This document shows, in pieces, positions 1-5,098 of a stretch of DNA of 5,400 nt. The notes under the pieces were generated by a model. That model was not told the origin of the DNA. It saw only the letters and a list, made by a program, of their open reading frames with translations, and did not search any database. This DNA comes from Acidobacteriaceae bacterium (GTDB lineage: Bacteria > Acidobacteriota > Terriglobia > Terriglobales > Acidobacteriaceae). Both the position numbers and the translations under genes were made by a program. Numbering within the stretch: position 1 is the stretch's first letter; every line of letters starts with the position of its first letter. The stretch spans positions 1-5,400 of the forward strand of contig JASHUF010000082.1 of NCBI GenBank assembly GCA_030040175.1, in the 5' to 3' direction.

Positions 1-216
1 TCTACGCGTCCTGAATTCCTTGCCCGCGTGGCGCCGCAGTGGGCCGTCATCTCCTGCGGCCTGCACAATCGCTACGGTCATCCCCGCCAGGAGGTGCTCG
101 AAGAGCTCGAATCCGCCCGCGTGCGCACCCTGCGCACAGACATCAACGGTATCGCCTGCTTTGTTCTCGATGGAAAATCGGCGCGGGCGCAGCCGGGGTG
201 CATGGGAACGGATTAA
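1..216 (+). CDS. comEC: ComEC/Rec2-type DNA uptake protein, C-terminal fragment
   Basis: Only the last 71 codons are present; the gene continues to the left of the window. ComEC is the inner-membrane channel that passes single-stranded DNA into the cytoplasm during natural transformation, and many members end in a metallo-beta-lactamase-like domain. The fragment reads in frame from base 1 and contains AVISCGLHNRYGHP, the conserved end of that domain (S-x-G-x-x-N-x-Y-G-H-P), followed by the typical EVLEELESARVRTLRTDINGI stretch. The usual ComEC pattern there is a helix, a strand and a 'TD..G' turn. A short, poorly conserved tail (from DGKSARAQ) closes the protein. The stop codon overlaps the stop of the convergent kdsA gene. 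A stand-alone ComEC-like hydrolase is possible, because the membrane part is not visible. The family assignment rests on the motif and is fairly secure. Confidence 0.82.
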   Translation, partial: STRPEFLARVAPQWAVISCGLHNRYGHPRQEVLEELESARVRTLRTDINGIACFVLDGKSARAQPGCMGTD

Positions 217-1049
217 TCTGCGGAGCCTGCTCCCGCTGCCGCCTGGATCGCCAGCAGCGTTTCGAGCAGCGGCCTGAGCAGCTTCAGGTCGAGCGCGTTC
301 GCCCCGTCGGACTTCGCACGAGCCGGATCGTCGTGCACTTCAAGAAACACGCCGTCTACGCCCGCGGCCACGGCCGCGCGCGCCAGCAGCGGAATGAACT
401 CCGGCTGTCCGCCGCTCACGCCGTCGGCCGCCGAGGGCTGCTGCACCGCATGCGTCCCATCGAACACCACCGGCGCCAGCTCGCGCATGATCCCAAGCGA
501 ACGGAAATCGACCACCAGGTTGTTATAACCGAAGCTCGACCCGCGCTCGGTGAGAAACACCCGCTCATTGCCGGTGGAGCGGATCTTTTCTAGCGGATGC
601 TTCATGTCCCACGGCGCCACAAACTGGCCTTTCTTGATGTTGACTGCCCGGCCGGTCTTGCCCGCGGCCACCAGCAGGTCGGTCTGCCGGCACAGAAAGG
701 CAGGAATCTGCAGCACGTCCGCGGCCTCTGCCGCAAGCGCGCAATGCTCCGGCTCGTGCACATCGGTCAGCACCGGCAGTCCGGTTTCCCGGGCCAGGCG
801 AGCGAGAATGCGCACGCCTTCTTTCAATCCCGGACCGCGGAAGCTCTGCACGCTGGTGCGGTTTGCCTTGTCGTAGCTGGCTTTGAAGATGAGCGGAATT
901 TTTAGATCGGAAGTGATCCGCTGCAGCGCCTCGGCCATCGTGCGCACGTGGCCTTCGCTCTCGATCACGCACGGGCCGGCCACAAGAAAAAGCCGGGCGA
1001 CACGGTCCAGGCCGATCTGGACCGGCCCGACTTCAAACGAATTCCTCAC
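213..1049 (-). CDS. kdsA: 3-deoxy-8-phosphooctulonate synthase (KDO-8-phosphate synthase), metal-dependent type
   Basis: This 278-aa cytoplasmic enzyme condenses phosphoenolpyruvate with arabinose 5-phosphate to give KDO-8-phosphate, the precursor of the KDO sugars that join lipid A to the LPS core. The family motifs appear in order: AGPCVIES (24-31), FKASYDKANRTS (55-66), SFRGPG (69-74), TDVHEP (95-100), QIPAFLCRQTDLL (114-126), KTGRAVNIKKGQF (131-143), FGYNNLVVDFRSL (173-185), FDGTHAVQ (196-203) and FLEVHDDP (235-242). The metal ligands of the Aquifex-type enzyme all have counterparts: Cys27, His200, Glu237 and Asp248. E. coli KdsA has Asn at the Cys position, so this should be a metal-dependent (class II) enzyme. 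Length is close to the family norm. The start is GTG; no ATG lies upstream in frame before a stop, and no Shine-Dalgarno is visible. An Oar-type outer-membrane receptor in the same window agrees with an LPS-bearing cell. Confidence 0.96.
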   Translation of the reverse strand: MRNSFEVGPVQIGLDRVARLFLVAGPCVIESEGHVRTMAEALQRITSDLKIPLIFKASYDKANRTSVQSFRGPGLKEGVRILARLARETGLPVLTDVHEPEHCALAAEAADVLQIPAFLCRQTDLLVAAGKTGRAVNIKKGQFVAPWDMKHPLEKIRSTGNERVFLTERGSSFGYNNLVVDFRSLGIMRELAPVVFDGTHAVQQPSAADGVSGGQPEFIPLLARAAVAAGVDGVFLEVHDDPARAKSDGANALDLKLLRPLLETLLAIQAAAGAGSAD

Positions 1050-1056
1050 GAGGGCG

Positions 1057-1064
1057 ATTTTATA
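1057..1064 (-). promoter_or_regulatory. Candidate -10 box of kdsA, near-leaderless start
   Basis: Read on the - strand, TATAAAAT lies immediately upstream of the kdsA GTG (1049). If TATAAA (1064-1059) is the -10 hexamer, transcription would begin about 3 nt before the start codon. That would fit the absence of any purine-rich Shine-Dalgarno sequence in the preceding 20 bases. The stretch is strikingly AT-rich in a very GC-rich neighbourhood. No convincing -35 is seen at the usual distance, so this could be chance. Confidence 0.3.
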
Positions 1065-1091
1065 GCACCGGCAGCGCGCCCGTGCGGGGGA

Positions 1092-1179
1092 CGCTCCCGC
1101 TGGTCGCGCTTTACGGCATTTTCTGAGTTACTGTGTCCTTTTCATTTCCTCGTAAGGTCGCCGCTCCCTGTTGGTCGCG
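1092..1179. repeat. Imperfect 17/18-bp direct repeat
   Basis: CGCTCCCGCTGGTCGCG (1092-1108) recurs as CGCTCCCTGTTGGTCGCG (1162-1179), with a one-base insertion and small internal differences. One copy lies left of, and one inside, the inverted-repeat unit at 1116-1224. On the - strand the motif reads CGCGACC-(A/C/G-rich)-GGGAGCG, which resembles short dispersed intergenic repeats that I associate from memory with Acidobacteriota and Planctomycetota genomes. That association is not verified here. No function can be assigned. Confidence 0.5.
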
Positions 1180-1224
1180 TCGACTCTGCCTTCCGTCTTC
1201 GGGATACAGCTACTCAGAAAATGC
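1116..1224. repeat. 109-bp unit bounded by 23-bp imperfect inverted repeats (MITE-like candidate)
   Basis: GCATTTTCTGAGT at 1116-1128 is exactly inverted at 1212-1224. The match extends inward to 23 bp per arm (1116-1138 and 1202-1224) with three mismatches. The arms sit at the very ends of the unit and enclose about 63 bp with no open reading frame of note. The right arm ends one base before the TAA of the upstream - strand gene (1226-1228). No clear target-site duplication flanks the unit: the left side ends TTACG and the right side begins GTTAG. Candidates are a small non-autonomous mobile element, a repetitive extragenic sequence, or a long-range RNA stem in a transcript running into kdsA. 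The loop is too long for an intrinsic terminator. Confidence 0.55.
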
Positions 1225-1225
1225 G

Positions 1226-1783
1226 TTAGCCCGTGTGGCTCCTTGTCCACTCCCACAGCGCGCGATCCAGGGTGCGCAGCGGCGTGGGTGCGGGCAGGTC
1301 GCTCTGCGGCTTCACGATGTTGCTCTCGGCCAGCCGCTTGCAAAACGCCAGATACTCCTCATAAAAGCGTACGTCGTGGCGTGCATGCCCCAGCGCTTCG
1401 AGCGCCCGGAAATCGAGAACTGTGTACCGCTCCGGATAGATCGCCGCCAGGATGGCTGAGGCCACCGGAAGGTCTACGCCGTTCAACTCGAGCAGCGCCT
1501 TCATCGCCGTCTCGGTGCTTGCCTCCGGGTTCGCTGCTACACCCAGAACCCGCCGGATCTTTTCATTGCTGTTGCCGATCAGATATTGAACCGCGCGCTC
1601 CGATTTCCAGCGCACAATCGCCTCAAGATTCGCCAGGGTCAAGTCGCCGTTGCGGATCGACTCCCCAGCTTCAAATGCTGCCTTTTCAAGTCTTTGCTCT
1701 TTTTCTCCCGCTTTCTCCCAATACTGTTCAGCCAGCTCCTGAAGTTCCGCTTCCGCAGGCTGGAGCTGAAAATACGCGACCAT
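1226..1783 (-). CDS. Uncharacterised protein with helix-hairpin-helix, DNA glycosylase-like core
   Basis: A 185-aa soluble protein that I cannot name. The N-terminal 45 residues are charged and probably helical or coiled (AEAELQELAEQYWEKAGEKEQRLEKAAFE). A middle helical part carries AIVRWKSERAVQYL (55-68). Residues 99-113 (ELNGVDLPVASAIL) look like a helix-hairpin-helix, and TVLDFRALEALG (121-132) follows at the distance and in the style of the VDTHV segment of endonuclease III-family enzymes, which places Asp124 at the catalytic aspartate position. The catalytic Lys of bifunctional glycosylases (in GVGRKTA) is Pro106 here, and no Fe-S cysteine cluster is present, so enzyme activity is uncertain. 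A DNA-related role is inferred only. The ATG start is strongly supported by AAGGAAGG at 1791-1798, 7 nt upstream, and by a promoter at 1815-1844. kdsA follows 176 bp downstream on the same strand. Confidence 0.85.
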   Translation of the reverse strand: MVAYFQLQPAEAELQELAEQYWEKAGEKEQRLEKAAFEAGESIRNGDLTLANLEAIVRWKSERAVQYLIGNSNEKIRRVLGVAANPEASTETAMKALLELNGVDLPVASAILAAIYPERYTVLDFRALEALGHARHDVRFYEEYLAFCKRLAESNIVKPQSDLPAPTPLRTLDRALWEWTRSHTG

Positions 1784-1814
1784 CGTACAACCTTCCTTTC
1801 ACAAAAACTTAGAC

Positions 1815-1844
1815 ACAATAGGACGGCCACGAAATCGTTGTCAA
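1815..1844 (-). promoter_or_regulatory. Sigma70-type promoter for the helix-hairpin-helix gene
   Basis: On the - strand a perfect TTGACA (1844-1839) is followed after 18 bp by TATTGT (1820-1815, 4 of 6 matches). Transcription would start near 1808, leaving a leader of about 25 nt that contains the ribosome binding site AAGGAAGG. The fit between promoter, leader and start codon supports the call. Confidence 0.55.
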
Positions 1845-1927
1845 TAACACATTTGAGGCCCCCGTCATCCGATGCGCGTGCTTCGGCGCGGGTTTCGCCG
1901 CCGGGCGATCGGCGGGGATGCTGCTTG

Positions 1928-1955
1928 AAAAAACAGCATAAGCAAAGATGTTTGC
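1928..1955 (-). terminator. Weak candidate terminator downstream of the membrane regulator
   Basis: On the - strand a small hairpin GCAAA-CATC-TTTGC (1955-1942) is followed after 8 nt by a run of six T (1933-1928). It lies about 40 bp beyond the stop of the regulator gene and upstream of the next promoter, where a terminator would be expected. The stem is only five pairs, and the gap before the T run is long, so the call is tentative. Confidence 0.25.
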
Positions 1956-1993
1956 GGGATGATGAACCCGGAGCGCCGCAAGAGCCCGCGCGG

Positions 1994-3304
1994 TCAGTTC
2001 GCTACGGCTCTTACCGCGACTACCGTAGCGTTGCCGGGCACGGCATTTTCCACCGTAGTCGTCAGTAACACCTGGAAGTACTGTGGCGGCGTCTTGTGAT
2101 CCGGCGATATCCCGGCCAAAACCGAGCGCAATTGCGCCATCTTTTCCGGCGTTGTCAGAAACTCGATTGCGGCCTGCGAGCCCTGCGTATAAATGCCGTA
2201 GATCAGCAGCACCCGGTTCGCCTTCCGTTCGTTGGGCAGCATCAACACCAGGGCGTAGTCGCGCGTCAGTTGGTTCGTCACCGGATCGAATTCCGGTTTG
2301 TAAACCGCTTTTTCCCCCGGCTTCGGGTTGCTGTTGAGAATGACCCCATCCTGAAAGCGGAACCCCTGCACGTTCAGAAACACCCGGCCGCTCCAGGACT
2401 GGTTCCCGCCCAGAAGGATGACATTGTTGTTCTTGATCTCGTCGAAGTCGAGCAGCCGCGACTGTTGCACCCGGCAGGTGTCGCCGATGCGGAAAAACAT
2501 CTCGCACAGGTCCACCAGTCCCAGCGTCTCGCCCACTGAGGTGAAGTCAGTGAGCGAGGGCACAAAGACAAACCGCTTCAGCTCGCGGAAGTGAATCGTG
2601 TCACGAAACTCGGGCAGGCTGGCCTTGGGGATCTCGTGCCCGCTCGCCCACGTCTGTTCGCTGTCGCCGTCGTGGGCGGCCCTGAGCAGAGGGTGGTTGG
2701 GGATCACGATCAGCGGCGCATCGGCGGGCGGGACAAACGGATGCCAGAACCAGTCGAGATTGGCCGGCAGCGCGGCCGTCGTGCGCGGCGGCTGCGGGGA
2801 AGCTGCCCGCCGCGCCAGCAGAATCGCGAGCGCCGCACAACTGCAGGCGAGCACGATCGTCGCCGTCAGCAGCAGGCGGTTCAAGGGCAACCGGTTCTCA
2901 CCCTGCCGCGCCTCTTCCCCCGCGTGGCGCGCTTCTTCGAACTCCGGCGGAGCCTGCCGGCTGAAGACCGGAACATAGTGGCCCGGAGGCAGCTCCATCC
3001 GGATCAGGCTCCGGCTGCCATCTTCCTCGTAATACTTCTTCAAAAGGCGGCGGATCTCGTGCGCCTGCACGCGTACGATCGGGTCCCGCTGCTGGTCAAA
3101 GTCGGCGCCGCGGTCGTAGACCTCGGTCCCGATCAGATATTCGTTCAGTTTGTCGCTATTGCCCTGAAAGCTCTGCTCGGCGATGAACTCGAGAAAGCGG
3201 CTCTTCTTGGGTGAGTTGACGAAATGCTTGCTTTGGATCACCCGGCGCAGTTCTTCCCGCTTTTCATAAAGAGAGAAACCGTTCTCCGCGCTCTGTCGAT
3301 ACAC
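1994..3304 (-). CDS. Membrane-anchored winged-helix transcriptional regulator (one-component sensor)
   Basis: From the GTG at 3304 this is 436 aa; the same frame can be extended to a GTG at 3409 (471 aa). Using the shorter form, residues about 17-115 form a DNA-binding winged-helix-like domain of a type frequent in Acidobacteriota: ELRRVIQSKHFVNSPKKSRFL, then LNEYLIGTEVYDR, FDQQRDPIVRVQAHEIRRLL and a C-terminal hairpin IRMELPPGHYVPVF. A charged linker leads to one transmembrane helix (about 143-164, LLLTATIVLACSCAALAILLAR). The rest, about 270 residues, would be extracytoplasmic and matches no domain I recognise. The architecture resembles CadC/ToxR regulators, which sense outside and bind DNA inside. 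I prefer the 3304 start because the extra 35 codons use rare codons (TTA, TGT, CGA), a promoter-like TTGACA lies inside them, and GGGAG (3315-3319) sits 10 nt upstream. The gene is divergent to a beta-propeller/TonB-receptor pair, its likely target. Confidence 0.82.
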   Translation of the reverse strand: MYRQSAENGFSLYEKREELRRVIQSKHFVNSPKKSRFLEFIAEQSFQGNSDKLNEYLIGTEVYDRGADFDQQRDPIVRVQAHEIRRLLKKYYEEDGSRSLIRMELPPGHYVPVFSRQAPPEFEEARHAGEEARQGENRLPLNRLLLTATIVLACSCAALAILLARRAASPQPPRTTAALPANLDWFWHPFVPPADAPLIVIPNHPLLRAAHDGDSEQTWASGHEIPKASLPEFRDTIHFRELKRFVFVPSLTDFTSVGETLGLVDLCEMFFRIGDTCRVQQSRLLDFDEIKNNNVILLGGNQSWSGRVFLNVQGFRFQDGVILNSNPKPGEKAVYKPEFDPVTNQLTRDYALVLMLPNERKANRVLLIYGIYTQGSQAAIEFLTTPEKMAQLRSVLAGISPDHKTPPQYFQVLLTTTVENAVPGNATVVAVRAVAN

Positions 3305-3369
3305 CGATTTCGAGCTCCCGACTCGGGAAGCGCAACTTGAGGTGCCTGTGTCTTCTGGCAACCGAAAAC

Positions 3370-3399
3370 ACCCTAATCCGCTTGAACCGCCGCTGTCAA
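3370..3399 (-). promoter_or_regulatory. Candidate promoter of the membrane regulator
   Basis: On the - strand a perfect TTGACA (3399-3394) is followed after 18 bp by TAGGGT (3375-3370), a weak -10 with 3 of 6 matches. The start point would be near 3363, giving a leader of about 60 nt before the GTG at 3304. If this promoter is real, the longer reading frame from 3409 cannot be the translated form. The spacing equals that of the promoter at 1815-1844. Confidence 0.33.
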
Positions 3400-3444
3400 G
3401 CCGGTGCACTCGGCTCCCGATCGAACTCCGGCATTTTTCATTAA

Positions 3445-3475
3445 CGGTTACTTTTTCTGTTAATAGCGGTTACTT
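3445..3475 (-). repeat. Paired 9-bp direct repeats, candidate operator on the regulator side
   Basis: AAGTAACCG (read on the - strand) occurs at 3475-3467 and again at 3453-3445, exactly 22 bp or about two helical turns apart. Each copy is followed closely by TTAA. The pair lies in an AT-rich patch about 46-76 bp upstream of the candidate -35 of the regulator, a position typical of an activator site. The winged-helix regulator next door would be the natural ligand, but this is inference. Confidence 0.42.
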
Positions 3476-3770
3476 CTTGGCGCTTGAACTGGCCGATGGG
3501 TCTGTATGCAAGCTGCTCCCGGGAAAGGGCCTGGCGCCTTCGCCGTGCGCAGCGTCTCCGTAGAACGAACTCTGCTTCAATCGCCGGCCCCCGCGCTCTC
3601 TCCCATGTCCAATCGCAAAGGACAAACCCATTTCGGATTGCGTTAGCGGCTCGCTCCACGTCCCTCTTTCCCTGTTCCTTTCAGCTCAACCGCTCCAGCC
3701 GCCGATGCGTGCCGCTCCGCGGCCCGCAAACGGACAAATCGCCCCGTCCCGGGCCGGCCCCTCGAGCCTC

Positions 3771-3787
3771 TTAACCGGACGATAACC
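3771..3787 (+). promoter_or_regulatory. Paired TAACC boxes, candidate operator on the beta-propeller side
   Basis: TTAACCGG (3771-3778) and ATAACC (3782-3787) place two TAACC cores 11 bp apart, one helical turn. They end about 10 bp upstream of a candidate -35 at 3797. The core is shared with the AAGTAACCG boxes at 3445-3475, and both pairs read in the direction of the gene they precede. The shared core is only five to six bases, so chance cannot be excluded. Confidence 0.28.
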
Positions 3788-3796
3788 TTCATTACC

Positions 3797-3825
3797 TTGA
3801 ACAATCGAAAGCAAGCGGCTAAAAA
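3797..3825 (+). promoter_or_regulatory. Candidate promoter of the beta-propeller / TonB-receptor operon
   Basis: TTGAAC (3797-3802, 4 of 6 matches to TTGACA) is separated by 17 bp from TAAAAA (3820-3825, 4 of 6 matches to TATAAT). It is the best sigma70-like pair in the 200 bp before the beta-propeller start and would give a leader of roughly 115 nt. The elements are weak, as expected if an activator bound at 3771-3787 is required. Confidence 0.35.
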
Positions 3826-3948
3826 CAAGACGGTCCGGAAAAATCCGCAGCTTCTCGCACTTTGGCTCGAGGCTACGAAGCGCTCGCTTGATCATGTGCG
3901 CCATGTCGTTTGTACGCTCATGAAAGGGATTTCGAGGAGATTGAAAAA

Positions 3949-5061
3949 ATGCGGGCGTGGCCGAAGCCCTTTAACTGCCTTTCCCTCCTCATCCTGGTGA
4001 TCGCCGCGGCTCCCCTTCGGGCGGCAGACAAGGTGCTGGTGGTGACCCGGCAGTTCTTGAGCCCGGTGCTCACCACCCGCTCTGCCGGCGCGGAGGGCAA
4101 CAAGTACGGATTCGAAGGCGGCCGGGTGGTCAAGCTCGACGGAGTCTACCATCTGTTCACTTCGGAGATGATCGGGGACCCGCATTGGGTGAGGATGAAA
4201 TTGGCCCACTGGATCAGCCGCGATCGCATGCACTGGCAACGCGTGGCAACCCTGCGCAGGTCGAGCGGCGACTTCACCGGTCACGATCCCCGCGCGGCTC
4301 TCTGGTCGCCCATTCCCGTCTTCGATCCGGAAAGCAACCGGTGGAACCTGTTTTACGTTGCCTATCGCGCAGCGCCCGACACGCCGCATCAATGGCTCAC
4401 GAATCACGAGGGCCAGATCTGGCGCGCGGTCTCTGTCAAGCCTGGCCCCGCTGGCATCGGCGGCCCGTATCGCGATGTGGGCGTGGTTCTGCGGCGAGGC
4501 AAGGATTCCGACCCCTGGGAGGGCCTGCAGGGAACCGATTCCTTCTTTCCCTATTCCGTCGGCGGCGCCTGGTACGCGCTTTACGGCAGCGCGCGCACGG
4601 AAAGTCTGCCCATTGCGCTCTGGCAGGTGGGCTTGGCGCGCGCCTCCCAGCTGGGCGGACCCTGGACGCGCTGCTCCGGCCTCAACCCGCTGCGCGTAGA
4701 GCCGAACTTCATTGAAAATCCCATCGTCACCGGCCTCGCCGGTGGCGGCTTTGTGGCTGTCTACGACAATCATCGGCCCAACAGCATCGGCTACTCGTTT
4801 TCGCGCGACGGCATTCACTGGTCCCTCGGCAGGCAACTGACGGTGCAGACCGGCGACGGCGTCTGGGCCAGCGAGGTGCGGACGCCGCTCGGTCTCATCG
4901 ACGAAGGCAGCGGCTCGTTCACGCTCTTCTATTCCGCCAACGAGAAGATTTCCGGCGCGCACGCCGACGCGAACGGAATCACCCTGACTCCCGGCGCTGT
5001 GGGGGTTGTGGAAGTCAAGTTAGAGCAACCCGAAAATGTGGCTACGGGAGGAAACGATTGA
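3949..5061 (+). CDS. Exported five-bladed beta-propeller protein, glycoside hydrolase-like (GH43/GH32 fold)
   Basis: A 370-aa protein starting at ATG 3949 with GAGGAGA (3934-3940) upstream; the frame also runs back to a TTG at 3910, but that would hide the signal peptide. Residues 1-26 form a signal peptide (hydrophobic LSLLILVIAAAP, cleavage near LRAA-DK), so the protein acts in the periplasm or outside. Five repeats of an aromatic beta-strand pattern mark a five-bladed propeller: GVYHLFTSE (65-73), RWNLFYVAYR (131-140), AWYALYGSAR (207-216), GFVAVYDNHR (267-276) and SFTLFYSANEK (323-333). Two copies of the S-R-D-x-x-H-W turn appear (90-96, 285-291). Candidate acidic catalytic residues are Asp113 (GHDPRAALWSP), Glu256 (ENPIV) and Glu309 (WASEVRTPL), but none is proven. 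The fold suggests a carbohydrate substrate; the family and substrate are not determinable. A TonB-receptor gene begins 37 bp downstream, probably co-transcribed. Confidence 0.85.
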   Translation: MRAWPKPFNCLSLLILVIAAAPLRAADKVLVVTRQFLSPVLTTRSAGAEGNKYGFEGGRVVKLDGVYHLFTSEMIGDPHWVRMKLAHWISRDRMHWQRVATLRRSSGDFTGHDPRAALWSPIPVFDPESNRWNLFYVAYRAAPDTPHQWLTNHEGQIWRAVSVKPGPAGIGGPYRDVGVVLRRGKDSDPWEGLQGTDSFFPYSVGGAWYALYGSARTESLPIALWQVGLARASQLGGPWTRCSGLNPLRVEPNFIENPIVTGLAGGGFVAVYDNHRPNSIGYSFSRDGIHWSLGRQLTVQTGDGVWASEVRTPLGLIDEGSGSFTLFYSANEKISGAHADANGITLTPGAVGVVEVKLEQPENVATGGND

Positions 5062-5098
5062 TGCCGCCGCGGAAATAGCGCGGGGCTGAGGAGGCATT

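Larger units (their letters stand above)
3305..3948. other. Divergent intergenic region without a convincing gene
   Basis: This 644-bp stretch lies between the regulator and the beta-propeller gene. Reading frames of 60-96 codons exist on both strands, but they are Arg/Ser/Pro-rich with no recognisable motif, lack good ribosome binding sites and overlap one another. The parts that can be described are a candidate - promoter at 3370-3399, paired AAGTAACCG boxes at 3445-3475, paired TAACC boxes at 3771-3787 and a candidate + promoter at 3797-3825. The block from about 3480 to 3770 shows no structure I can interpret. No tRNA-like cloverleaf or strong terminator was seen. Confidence 0.6.

Noticed and set aside
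39..593. 184-codon open frame on the + strand antisense to kdsA
   Set aside because: Arg/His-rich translation with no motif, lying entirely over comEC and the well-supported kdsA; a GC-rich shadow frame.
1898..1915. CCGCCG/CGGCGG hairpin downstream of the regulator gene
   Set aside because: Six-pair GC stem with no T run on either side; common by chance at this GC content.
1918..1939. ATGCTG...CAGCAT inverted repeat enclosing an A run
   Set aside because: The T run lies in the loop, not after the stem, so it does not work as an intrinsic terminator; it is also only six pairs long.
1809..2507. 232-codon open frame on the - strand over the regulator's 3' half
   Set aside because: It is a different frame of the same strand as the regulator and its translation is low-complexity Arg/Gly/Ala; the regulator frame has clear domain motifs.
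2591..3214. 207-codon open frame on the + strand antisense to the regulator
   Set aside because: No recognisable motif and a composition typical of the complement of a GC-rich gene.
3686..3904. 72-codon open frame in the divergent intergenic region (- strand)
   Set aside because: No ribosome binding site or motif, and it overlaps the best promoter candidate of the + operon.
1105..4588. 14-bp exact match CGCGCTTTACGGCA at 1105-1118 and 4575-4588
   Set aside because: The second copy lies inside the beta-propeller coding sequence where it encodes the blade strand; the flanks do not match, so coincidence in GC-rich DNA is the simpler explanation.
3892..4962. 356-codon open frame on the - strand opposite the beta-propeller gene
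   Set aside because: Long because of high GC, but no start context or domain; the + strand frame has a signal peptide, ribosome binding site and propeller repeats.
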